64,000 nucleotides of DNA. It comes from Saccharothrix australiensis (GTDB taxonomy: Bacteria; Actinomycetota; Actinomycetes; Mycobacteriales; Pseudonocardiaceae). The stretch is taken from the NCBI RefSeq assembly GCF_003634935.1, contig NZ_RBXO01000001.1, positions 372,001-436,000 on the forward strand, read 5' to 3'. The notes beneath the pieces were generated by a model. The model had not been told where the DNA came from. It was given only the letters and a program-made list of their open reading frames with translations, and ran no database searches. Positions 58,159-64,000 of the stretch are shown here, one piece after another. The translations under genes were made by a program, and so were the position numbers. Numbering within the stretch: position 1 is the stretch's first letter; each line of letters begins with the position of its first letter.

Positions 58159-59061
58159 ATGGCGCTCCAGCCGATGCGCGTGGACTGGGTGGCGACCCCG
58201 CCGCCCGGCGCGTACCCACGCCGTCAGCTCGGAGCACCGCCGCGCCCGTACACCGGCCCGCCCGCGTACCCCGTGCCGCCGCGGTGGGGCTTCCCGCTGC
58301 TGGCGTGGCGCTGGCCGACGTCCGTGGCGACCGACGGCGCGCCCGTCGACTCGATCGACCAGGCGCAGCGCCTGGCCCGCACCGCGTCGCACGCGCTGGG
58401 CCTGGCCGGCCTGACGGCGCTGTGGGCGGCGGGCAGCGAGATCTGGCGCTACGTCCTGCTGGCGCTCAGCCGGTACGGCGCGCTGTCCGCGACCACCGTC
58501 GACATCTCGGACGCGCTCGTGAACGCGGCGTCCGTCGTCACCCTCGTCGCGGGCGTGACGGGCCTGCTGCTCACCCTGCTGTGGTTGCGCAGGGCGCGCG
58601 AGGCCGCCGCCTCCGCCGCCGGTTACGGCCCGTCCCGCTCGGACACCGAGGTGCTGGTCGGCGTGCTGGTGCCCGGCATGAACCTCGTGGTGCCCGGCTC
58701 GGTCGTGGCCGAGCTGGAGCACGCGGCCCTGCGGCTGCCCGCCGACGTCCGTCCCGTGCCGTCCCGCCTGGTGCGGTGGTGGTGGGGGCTGTGGGCGTTC
58801 ACCTGGCTGTTCGCGCTGTTCACGGTCGTGTGGTCGACCCGGTCGAGCGTGCAGGCGATGGCCGACGGCGTCCTGCTGCACGCCGTGTCGGACCTGCTGG
58901 CCGCCGCCGTGGCGTTCCTGACGGCCGTGCTGGTCCGCCGGATCACGACCCTGCTGCTGCCGGTGCCCGCGGACGCGCTGCGGCGGATGCGCGTGGTGGA
59001 CGTCAAGGACGCGCCCGAGCCCGCCCTCCGCCCGATCCGGGCCAACGGCTCGCCGCGCTGA
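58159..59061 (+). CDS. DUF4328 domain membrane protein
   Basis: 300 residues. A Pro-rich N-terminus (QPMRVDWVATPPPGAYPRRQ) leads to about six helices, including LGLAGLTALWAAGSEIWRYV, VVTLVAGVTGLLLTLLWLRR, LVRWWWGLWAFTWLFALFTV and LLAAAVAFLTAVLVRRITTL. SDTEVLVGVLVPGMNLVVPG between helices is the DUF4328 hallmark. Function unknown. ATG 58159 has GGAGGT 8 nt upstream. Confidence 0.85.
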   Translation: MALQPMRVDWVATPPPGAYPRRQLGAPPRPYTGPPAYPVPPRWGFPLLAWRWPTSVATDGAPVDSIDQAQRLARTASHALGLAGLTALWAAGSEIWRYVLLALSRYGALSATTVDISDALVNAASVVTLVAGVTGLLLTLLWLRRAREAAASAAGYGPSRSDTEVLVGVLVPGMNLVVPGSVVAELEHAALRLPADVRPVPSRLVRWWWGLWAFTWLFALFTVVWSTRSSVQAMADGVLLHAVSDLLAAAVAFLTAVLVRRITTLLLPVPADALRRMRVVDVKDAPEPALRPIRANGSPR

Positions 59062-59072
59062 CCCCGCACGTG

Positions 59073-59109
59073 CCGAACGCCCCCGGCGGGCCCTGCCGGG
59101 GGCGTTCGG
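59073..59109. terminator. Bidirectional hairpin terminator
   Basis: A perfect 15-bp stem: CCGAACGCCCCCGGC (59073-59087) with 59095-59109 around a 7-nt loop. It sits between convergent genes ending at 59061 and 59113 and can serve both. Confidence 0.85.
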
Positions 59110-59112
59110 CCG

Positions 59113-59565
59113 TCACCGCGTGGTCGGCGCGGGGGTGACGGCGGGCGTGCTCGGCTTCGTCGTGTAGGTCGTGGTCGGGATGTGCGGCCGGGACGTGGTG
59201 GTCCACGTCGTGCTGGTCGGCCGCGGGGTCGACGGGACCGTGGTGGTCGTCGGCCGGTCCGTGGAGCTGGTCGGCTCCGGGGTCGACGGCCGCGTGGTGG
59301 TCGTCGGCCGGCCCGTGCTGGTCGGCCAGGGCGCCGTCGTGCTGCTGGTGGGCTCCGGGACCGACGTGCCGCCGGTCGGCTCGGAGGTCGACGTCGCCGT
59401 GCTGCTCGGCGTCGACGGCCTGGTGGTCGTGCTGGTCGGCGCGGGCGCCGTGGGCGACGGCTCGGCGAGCGCCGTCATGGTGACGCCGCCCGTGGCCAGC
59501 ACGCCGATCGACACGGCCGCCGCGACGAGCGCGCGGCGGGAACGCAGCGCGGTGGGGAAACGCAT
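59113..59565 (-). CDS. Secreted Thr/Pro/Ser-rich protein
   Basis: 150 residues. Signal peptide: RFPTALRSRRALVAAAVSIG then VLATGGVTMTALAEP with a likely cleavage after ALA. The mature part is Thr/Ser/Pro rich throughout (SSTDRPTTTTVPSTPRPTST), a probable target of O-mannosylation. No folded domain. ATG 59565 has GAGGAGG 5 nt upstream. It lies downstream of the sigma/anti-sigma pair on the same strand, beyond a hairpin. Confidence 0.7.
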   Translation of the reverse strand: MRFPTALRSRRALVAAAVSIGVLATGGVTMTALAEPSPTAPAPTSTTTRPSTPSSTATSTSEPTGGTSVPEPTSSTTAPWPTSTGRPTTTTRPSTPEPTSSTDRPTTTTVPSTPRPTSTTWTTTSRPHIPTTTYTTKPSTPAVTPAPTTR

Positions 59566-59587
59566 GGAGGTCCTCCTCGTTGACGTG

Positions 59588-59616
59588 CGCCGGCCGGTCG
59601 TGCCGACCGGCCGGCG
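59588..59616 (-). terminator. Hairpin between anti-sigma and Thr-rich genes
   Basis: CGCCGGCCGGTCG (59588-59600) pairs perfectly with 59604-59616 across a 3-nt loop. It probably ends the sigma-anti-sigma transcript. Confidence 0.75.
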
Positions 59617-59703
59617 GGCTCACGCCATATCCATGCGCTTGGCCGTGGATCTGTTGCACTGCACCGAAAATTGAGCGCTCCGGGGTGTCAGCGCCCCGAG
59701 GTG

Positions 59704-60192
59704 TCAGCGCCCAGGGCGTGTCGTGTCGACGGCGGTGGAGCGGACGGCGTTTGGGCCGCCCGTGCTCGTGGCCGAGCCGCCGCCTGTCGTTGTCGTGGTC
59801 GTCCTGGCCGTGGTGGAGCCCGTGCCGGTGATGGTGGCCGTTGGCGGCCTGTGGGTGACCGTGGTTTCGGTGCTCGTGGGGCGCGCCGGCTTGGACGTGC
59901 TCGACGACGCCGGTGGCGGCGACACCGACGTGGCCGGCGGCGTGCTGGGCACGCTGGACGCCGGTGGGCGGCCCGGATCGGACGTCTCGGGGCCGTGGGG
60001 AATCGCGACCAGGCTCACCGCCACGACCAGCAGCACCGCGGCGGCCGACACCAGCGGCGCGTACCTCCGCAGCACGCCGTGCCGGGGGCGCGCCTCGGCC
60101 CGCGCCCGGATCGCCGGGCCCGTCAGGTTCGACCGCACCCGCCCGGCTCGTGCCGCGAGCCTGCTCCGCAGCTCGTCCTCGATGTCATTCAC
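59704..60192 (-). CDS. Putative membrane anti-sigma factor of the SigE-type sigma
   Basis: 162 residues: a cytoplasmic N-terminus of about 45 residues (NDIEDELRSRLAARAGRVRS), one helix (YAPLVSAAAVLLVVAVSLVA) and an extracytoplasmic Ser/Thr/Pro-rich tail. The position directly after and overlapping an ECF sigma gene (8 nt) and the single-helix topology suggest it holds the sigma at the membrane. There is no zinc-binding His-Cys motif, so it is not a ZAS-type anti-sigma. GTG 60192. Confidence 0.65.
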   Translation of the reverse strand: MNDIEDELRSRLAARAGRVRSNLTGPAIRARAEARPRHGVLRRYAPLVSAAAVLLVVAVSLVAIPHGPETSDPGRPPASSVPSTPPATSVSPPPASSSTSKPARPTSTETTVTHRPPTATITGTGSTTARTTTTTTGGGSATSTGGPNAVRSTAVDTTRPGR

Positions 60193-60694
60193 GGCCCCTC
60201 CACGCGCGTTCCGGCATCCCGATCGCCGACCTCAACGCGGCCAGCCCGCGGCTGACGTGGGAGCGCACCGTCGGCAGCCGGCAGTTGAGGACCTCGGCGA
60301 TCTCGGCGTCGGTGAGGTCCTCGTAGTAGCGGAGCACCACCGCCGCGCGCTGCTGCCTGGGCAGCTCGCGCAGCAGCCGCCACAGCCGTTCGTCGCGCTC
60401 GTCCAGGGGGCGGTCGAGGTGCTCGCCCTCGGGCAGGTCGGCGACCGACCGGATGTGCCGGGTGCTCCACCGCCGCCGCCACGAGAGGTACTCGTTGGTG
60501 ACGGCCCGCCGCACGTAGGCGTACGGCGTCCCGGTAGGGCTGTCCAACTCGCCCCACCGCTGGTAGATCCGCACCAGCACTTCCTGGACCAGGTCCTCCG
60601 CGTCGGCCCTGCTGCCGGACAGCAGCACCGCGTACCGGACCAGCGCCTGCTGATGGTCGTGGACGAACTGGTCGAACGACGCCGTGTCGCCCAA
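60185..60694 (-). CDS. SigE family ECF sigma factor
   Basis: 169 residues. Region 2: FDQFVHDHQQALVRYAVLLS, DAEDLVQEVLVRIYQRW. Region 4: LRELPRQQRAAVVLRYYEDL, TDAEIAEVLNCRLPTVRSHV. This is the short actinobacterial SigE family, activated by envelope stress. The TTG at 60694 is chosen because GGAG lies 6 nt upstream and the region-2 start fits. A promoter matching the ECF pattern lies in front (60731-60758), suggesting autoregulation. Confidence 0.9.
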   Translation of the reverse strand: MGDTASFDQFVHDHQQALVRYAVLLSGSRADAEDLVQEVLVRIYQRWGELDSPTGTPYAYVRRAVTNEYLSWRRRWSTRHIRSVADLPEGEHLDRPLDERDERLWRLLRELPRQQRAAVVLRYYEDLTDAEIAEVLNCRLPTVRSHVSRGLAALRSAIGMPERAWRGRE

Positions 60695-60730
60695 TCCGGT
60701 CTCCGCTCCTCGTCGTGCCCGCGCACTGAC

Positions 60731-60758
60731 TAGACGCGCCCCGACCGCCGCCTGTTGC
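60731..60758 (-). promoter_or_regulatory. Candidate ECF (SigE-type) autoregulated promoter
   Basis: On the minus strand, GCAAC (60758-60754) and CGTCTA (60736-60731) are 17 nt apart, the -35/-10 pattern reported for Streptomyces SigE targets. Transcription would begin near 60724, 30 nt before the sigma start codon. Confidence 0.5.
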
Positions 60759-60998
60759 TCATGTGGCCGGGAACACGTCGTTCTCGAACTCCCAGACGAG
60801 GGCGAGCGGCAGCCGGGCGCCCCACCGCCGCAGGGCGGCTTCCGCCGAGCCGTGCTGCCCGACGAGGCTCCGCCCGGTGACGGGGTCGCGGCGGTAGACG
60901 ACGGCGGTCGTGCGGTCGTCCTCGACGACTTCCATGCCCCACGCGAAGACCCGCGTGTGGTCGGCCTCGGACACCAGGGAGAAGAGGTTCGCTTCCAT
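60759..60998 (-). CDS. 79-residue protein divergent from the XRE gene
   Basis: Begins MEANLFSLVSEADHTRVFAW, continues GMEVVEDDRTTAVVYRRDPV with a beta-hairpin character, GRSLVGQHGSAEAALRRWG and ends LALVWEFENDVFPAT. It is probably a small alpha/beta protein. Small genes divergent from XRE-DUF5753/DUF397 cassettes are common in actinomycetes. ATG 60998. Its upstream sequence faces the XRE promoter across 89 bp. No named family. Confidence 0.65.
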   Translation of the reverse strand: MEANLFSLVSEADHTRVFAWGMEVVEDDRTTAVVYRRDPVTGRSLVGQHGSAEAALRRWGARLPLALVWEFENDVFPAT

Positions 60999-61087
60999 GC
61001 GCACACTGTGCGGGTGGGAGATGCACACCTTGGGGTGATCAACCTCGGGAATCCCGCATCCGGGTTTTCCGCCGGCATGATGGTGTC

Positions 61088-61915
61088 GTGCCCGCACAAC
61101 CACCGTTCCGCCGACGCCGCCTGGGGCGGAAGCTGGCGAGGATGCGCGCCGACGCCCGGATGACGCTGGGGGAGGCGGCGGAGGCGTTGTTCAAGACGAA
61201 GTCTGCCCTGCACCGGATGGAGAAGGGCGAGACGTTGGTCGACGTCCACCTGGTGAAGTCGATGATGGACCTCTACGACTGCTACGACCCCGACCTGATC
61301 GAGCAGACGGTCAAGGCCCGTGAGAAGGGTTGGTGGACCACCTTCGGGATCGAGAACCAGGGGTACATCGACGTCGAGACCGAGGCGACGCACGTCTACG
61401 ACCTCTCGCCGCTGATCATTCCGGGATTGCTCCAGACACCGGAGTACACGCGGGCGCTGTTCGAGGCGCATCGGCTCAAGCGGACATCGCGGTGGCTGGA
61501 GAACGACATCGAGGTGCGGCGGATACGGCAGAAGCGGCTCGCCGACCCGGAGGTGCCGCTGCGGTTGCACGCGATCGTGCACGAGGCGGCGTTGCGCACG
61601 GTGGTGGGTGGTCCGGGAGTGATGGGCGGGCAGTTGGCGCACCTGCGCGCCGTGGCCGGGTCGCCGAACGTCGTCTTGCAGGTGCTGGCCGGTGCGGCGG
61701 GGATCGTGGACGGCATGGCCACCGCCTTCACGCGGCTGTCCTTCGCCGAGGCGGACGAGCCGGACGTGCTCTACATCGAGTACCTGACCGGTGCCCTGTA
61801 CATCGAGAACGAATGGGAGTTGAATGAGGCTAAACTGACCTTCGAGCACGTGGCCTCGCGGGCGCTGGGTCGTGACGAGTCGGTGGCCCTGATCGAGCGG
61901 ATTCCGGCCGAGTGA
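61088..61915 (+). CDS. XRE-family regulator with DUF5753 domain
   Basis: 275 residues. Helix-turn-helix: RRLGRKLARMRADARMTLGE, AAEALFKTKSALHRMEKGE. The DUF5753 domain starts YDLSPLIIPGLLQTPEYTRA, diagnostic of the BldB-partner/WhiJ-like group, and ends LTFEHVASRALGRDESVALI. Such proteins act with the adjacent DUF397 protein; WhiJ-type systems influence sporulation and antibiotic production in Streptomyces. GTG 61088. The next gene's potential upstream GTG overlaps its stop. Pieces of this gene's promoter and 3' end recur downstream. Confidence 0.92.
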   Translation: MPAQPPFRRRRLGRKLARMRADARMTLGEAAEALFKTKSALHRMEKGETLVDVHLVKSMMDLYDCYDPDLIEQTVKAREKGWWTTFGIENQGYIDVETEATHVYDLSPLIIPGLLQTPEYTRALFEAHRLKRTSRWLENDIEVRRIRQKRLADPEVPLRLHAIVHEAALRTVVGGPGVMGGQLAHLRAVAGSPNVVLQVLAGAAGIVDGMATAFTRLSFAEADEPDVLYIEYLTGALYIENEWELNEAKLTFEHVASRALGRDESVALIERIPAE

Positions 61916-61929
61916 AAGAGGCGATGACT

Positions 61930-62124
61930 GTGTCCACAGTGGACTTCTCCGGTGCGGCGTGGCGGAAGAGCAGCCGGAGCAACGGTGCCAGCAACGCCAA
62001 CTGCGTCGAGGTCGCGGTTGTCGGCTCGGCGGTGGGTGTGCGGGATTCCAAGAGCCCCGGTGCGGGTGTGCTGGCGTTCCCGGCCGCGCGGTGGGCTTCC
62101 TTCGTGCGGCGCATGGGTTCCTGA
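61930..62124 (+). CDS. DUF397 protein, copy 1
   Basis: 64 residues from the GTG at 61930 (STVDFSGAAWRKSSRSNGAS), longer by 2 or 6 codons if the ATG at 61924 or GTG at 61912 is used. NANCVEVAVVGSAVGVRDSK and FPAARWASFVRRMGS are the family blocks. The GTG at 61930 is preferred because AGAGG lies 8 nt upstream and the equivalent ATG is mutated to ATA in copy 3. DUF397 proteins are small partners of the adjacent XRE regulator. Confidence 0.92.
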   Translation: MSTVDFSGAAWRKSSRSNGASNANCVEVAVVGSAVGVRDSKSPGAGVLAFPAARWASFVRRMGS

Positions 62125-62179
62125 TCCGGGGTGTCGGACGCCCGCATGTCCGCACCTCGGTAGACGGGCACTTCACGTC

Positions 62180-62396
62180 GATCGGGTTGGGGAATCCGGC
62201 ATTCGGATGTTCCCGTCGGTGTTCCGGAACTTCCCCGATCCGGCGGATTCCCCGATGAGCTACGCCGAGCACCCGTTCGGAGTCGTCCGGATGGGGGAGA
62301 AACACCGGTCATCGAAGCTAGACTGGCGTTCGAGCACTTGGTGGTTCAGGCGTCGCAGTCGAGGAATCGGTTGCTCCGCCGACGCGTCGTAGCCGG
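62180..62396 (+). pseudogene. Decayed copy of the XRE-DUF5753 gene
   Basis: 62180-62219 aligns with the XRE upstream region at 61037-61076 (GATC, GGGAATC, GCAT, CGG and CGG blocks at the same spacing). 62317-62396 aligns with the XRE 3' end: GCTAGACTGGCGTTCGAGCA corresponds to the codons for AKLTFEH. Roughly 700 bp of the middle are missing and the frame is broken. It lies directly in front of DUF397 copy 2. Confidence 0.65.
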
Positions 62397-62414
62397 GTGG
62401 AAGAGGCGATGACT

Positions 62415-62600
62415 GTGGAGTTCTCGGGCACCATGTGGCGCAAGAGCAGCCGTAGTGGCGGTGGCGGCAACGCCAACTGCGTCGAGGTCGCGGTCGCCGG
62501 GTCGGCCGTCGGTGTGCGGGATTCCAAGAGCCCCGGCGCGGGGGTGCTGGCATTTCCTGCCGCGCGGTGGGCGTCCTTCGTACGGTGTCTGGGTTCCTGA
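62415..62600 (+). CDS. DUF397 protein, copy 2
   Basis: 61 residues (EFSGTMWRKSSRSGGGGNAN onward), about 85% identical to the other copies over the shared core, including VGVRDSKSPGAGVLAFPAAR. The N-terminus lacks the STVD start of copies 1 and 3. The GTG at 62415 is preferred, ATG 62409 and GTG 62397 are alternatives. It has no intact XRE partner of its own. One Arg near the end is Cys (FVRCLGS). Confidence 0.85.
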   Translation: MEFSGTMWRKSSRSGGGGNANCVEVAVAGSAVGVRDSKSPGAGVLAFPAARWASFVRCLGS

Positions 62601-62642
62601 CCTCCGGTTGCCGGACTTTCGAGTTCAGGTGCACCCATACTC

Positions 62643-62691
62643 CGGAGCGCGGGGTCGGCGGCTCTGATCGAGCGGGTCTTGCGGGGTGAAA
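62643..62691 (+). pseudogene. Residual XRE 3' end before DUF397 copy 3
   Basis: GGCTCTGATCGAGCGGGTCT followed by TGCGGGGTGAAAGAG matches the end of the XRE gene (codons for ALIER, then TGA within GTGAAAGAG) and the junction with DUF397. Only about 40 bp are recognisable. It shows that copy 3 was duplicated together with its upstream neighbour. Confidence 0.6.
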
Positions 62692-62703
62692 GAGGGGATA
62701 GCA

Positions 62704-62898
62704 GTGTCCACAGTAGACCTCGGTGGTGCCGTGTGGCGCAAGAGCAGCCGTAGCGGTGGCGCGAGCAACGCCAACTGCGTCGAGGTCGCGGTCGCCGGGT
62801 CGGCCGTCGGTGTGCGGGATTCCAAGAGCCCCGGCGCGGGTGTGCTGGCGTTCCCGGCCGCGCGGTGGGCGTCCTTCGTGCGGCGCATGGCTTCCTGA
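62704..62898 (+). CDS. DUF397 protein, copy 3
   Basis: 64 residues starting STVDLGGAVWRKSSRSGGAS. It differs from copy 1 at a handful of positions and has the same FVRRMAS-type end. Copy 1 has ATG at the position where this has ATA, so GTG 62704 with GAGGGG 6 nt upstream is the likely start. GTG 62686 is an alternative. Paralogue without an adjacent regulator. Confidence 0.88.
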   Translation: MSTVDLGGAVWRKSSRSGGASNANCVEVAVAGSAVGVRDSKSPGAGVLAFPAARWASFVRRMAS

Positions 62899-62968
62899 CT
62901 CGTTGTTCAACTCGCGTACTCCCGATGGGGCTTGGGGCGGGCACCGGCGTCTGACAGCGTGAGGTGCC

Positions 62969-63985
62969 ATGCGGGCACTTGTCGTCGCGGTGGTGTTGTC
63001 GTTGCTGGTGCCGGAGGTCGCGGACGCGCGTCCCAAGCGCGCGTTCGACCTCCAGGCGCATCGGGGCGGTATCGGGCTGACGGTGGAGAGCACGTTGGCC
63101 GCGTTCGCCAAGGCGCTGGAAGTGGGCGTCACGACGCTCGAACTCGACGTGCAGATCACCAAGGACGGCCGCGAGGTCGTCACCCACGACCGCAAGACCA
63201 ATCCCGCCAAGTGCCTCGACACGGCGCCCGCGTTCCCCGGCGACCCGGCCTTCCCGTACGCGGGCAAGTACGTCAAAGACCTGACCTTCGCGCAGGTGCG
63301 CACCCTGGACTGCGGGTCGCGCCGCTGGTCGCAGTACCCGGACCAGGAGCTGTCGCCGGGCGCGCGGATGCCGACGCTCGCCGAGGTGTTCGCGCTCGCG
63401 CGGAAGTACCGGGCGCACGGCGTGAAGTTCAACATCGAGACCAAGGTCGAGGCCGCCGCGCCGCACGAGACCGCGCCGCGCGAGCAGTTCGTGGAGGTCA
63501 CCGCGCGGGAGGTCCGCCGCTCCGGCTTCCAGCGCGACGTCACGATCCAGTCGTTCGACTGGGGGACGCTCATGCTGTGGCGCGCCAAGGAACCTCGCCT
63601 GCCGCTGGTCGCGTTGACGCAGCCCGAGTTCCTGCGCCCCGGCTCGCCGTGGACGGGCGGGCTGGAGCTGGCGGACTTCGACGGGAGCGTCGTGCGGGCG
63701 GTGCGCAGCTTCGGCGCGTCCGCGTTGTCGCCGGTGCACGGCAACCCGCAGAACGGCAAGGTCGGCGACCCCGGCTACACGCCCTTCACCACCAAGGCGC
63801 TGGTGGACGAGGCGCACGCGCACGGCATCGAGGTCGTGCCGTGGACCGTCAACGACCCGGCCACCATGCACAAGCTCATCGACGACGGGGTGGACGGCAT
63901 CATCACCGACTACCCGGACCGGCTGCGGGAGGTGCTGGCGGAGCGCGGGTTCAAGCTGCCCAAGCGGTACCGCGCGCACCGCTGA
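62969..63985 (+). CDS. Secreted glycerophosphodiester phosphodiesterase
   Basis: 338 residues. Signal peptide residues 1-20 (RALVVAVVLSLLVPEVADA). The TIM-barrel GDPD domain has QAHRGGIGLTVESTLAAF with the first catalytic His, TLELDVQITKDGREVVTHDR with the metal-binding Glu/Asp and second His, KFNIETKVE, and VVPWTVNDPATMHKLIDDGV near the end. It hydrolyses glycerophosphodiesters to glycerol-3-phosphate and an alcohol, outside the cell. ATG 62969 has GAGGTG 2 nt upstream. No transporter for the product is nearby. Confidence 0.94.
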   Translation: MRALVVAVVLSLLVPEVADARPKRAFDLQAHRGGIGLTVESTLAAFAKALEVGVTTLELDVQITKDGREVVTHDRKTNPAKCLDTAPAFPGDPAFPYAGKYVKDLTFAQVRTLDCGSRRWSQYPDQELSPGARMPTLAEVFALARKYRAHGVKFNIETKVEAAAPHETAPREQFVEVTAREVRRSGFQRDVTIQSFDWGTLMLWRAKEPRLPLVALTQPEFLRPGSPWTGGLELADFDGSVVRAVRSFGASALSPVHGNPQNGKVGDPGYTPFTTKALVDEAHAHGIEVVPWTVNDPATMHKLIDDGVDGIITDYPDRLREVLAERGFKLPKRYRAHR

Positions 63986-64000
63986 GAGCGGGCGCGGCTC

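Overview
The window is chromosomal DNA from a high-GC actinomycete. Codon third positions are almost all G or C, GTG and TTG starts are common, and neighbouring genes often overlap by 4 bases (ATGA or GTGA). The gene content (DUF6474 next to a TM0106-family nuclease, XRE-DUF5753/DUF397 pairs, SigE-family sigma, YcnI-CopC-CopD, LutABC, DUF485-symporter pairs) points to Pseudonocardiales, most likely a Saccharothrix, Actinosynnema or Lentzea relative. The genus is inferred. I see no phage, plasmid, CRISPR array or complete insertion sequence. There is one non-autonomous inverted-repeat element.

Layout. 1-9 kb: the end of an NAD(P)H-binding gene; a lactone oxidase divergent from a PLP fold-III enzyme, with a TetR gene whose likely operator I can point to; an SDR; and an XRE-TPR regulator leading an operon with an APH-fold kinase. 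9-13 kb: NmrA-like protein and the ycnI-copC-copD copper operon. 13-18 kb: BCCT transporter, DUF6474, RecB-like nuclease, SDR. 18-24 kb: UDP-glucose dehydrogenase, gamma-glutamyltransferase, NarL-type two-component pair. 24-39 kb: envelope-glycan locus with GDP-mannose dehydratase, FkbM methyltransferase, two very large double-domain glycosyltransferases, a coiled-coil methyltransferase, an AlgX-like membrane protein and a GT-C-like membrane protein. 39-46 kb: msrA, Pro/Ala- and Thr-rich proteins, OsmC protein, tRNA-Gly(GCC), a one-chain ECF sigma/anti-sigma protein, Fpg/Nei glycosylase. 46-58 kb: a monocarboxylate locus with lutABC, LytS-type kinase, LytTR regulator, two sodium:solute symporters each with a small membrane partner, and rhodanese. 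58-64 kb: DUF4328 protein, secreted Thr/Pro-rich protein, SigE-type sigma with its putative anti-sigma, an XRE-DUF397 cassette expanded to three DUF397 copies, and a secreted glycerophosphodiesterase.

The main novelty is structural. (1) A 73-nt palindrome occurs three times in 15 kb. Its 9-nt loop is constant, while the arms differ in sequence yet stay complementary. (2) A roughly 626-bp element with arms of about 77 nt in inverted orientation sits between convergent genes. (3) At least four genes end inside short tandem repeats whose unit contains the gene's own stop codon. (4) Seven genes carry in-frame repeat expansions between or before conserved domains. (5) The DUF397 cassette preserves decayed pieces of the adjacent regulator in each repeat. 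Together these suggest a genome unusually prone to, or tolerant of, replication slippage.

How genes may work together. LutABC oxidise lactate to pyruvate. The LytS/LytTR pair resembles systems that sense pyruvate in other bacteria, and the symporters import short carboxylates. A perfect CRP/GlxR-type palindrome and a LytTR-like direct repeat lie upstream of the second symporter operon. The glycan locus could make and decorate a deoxyhexose/uronic-acid-containing surface polymer.
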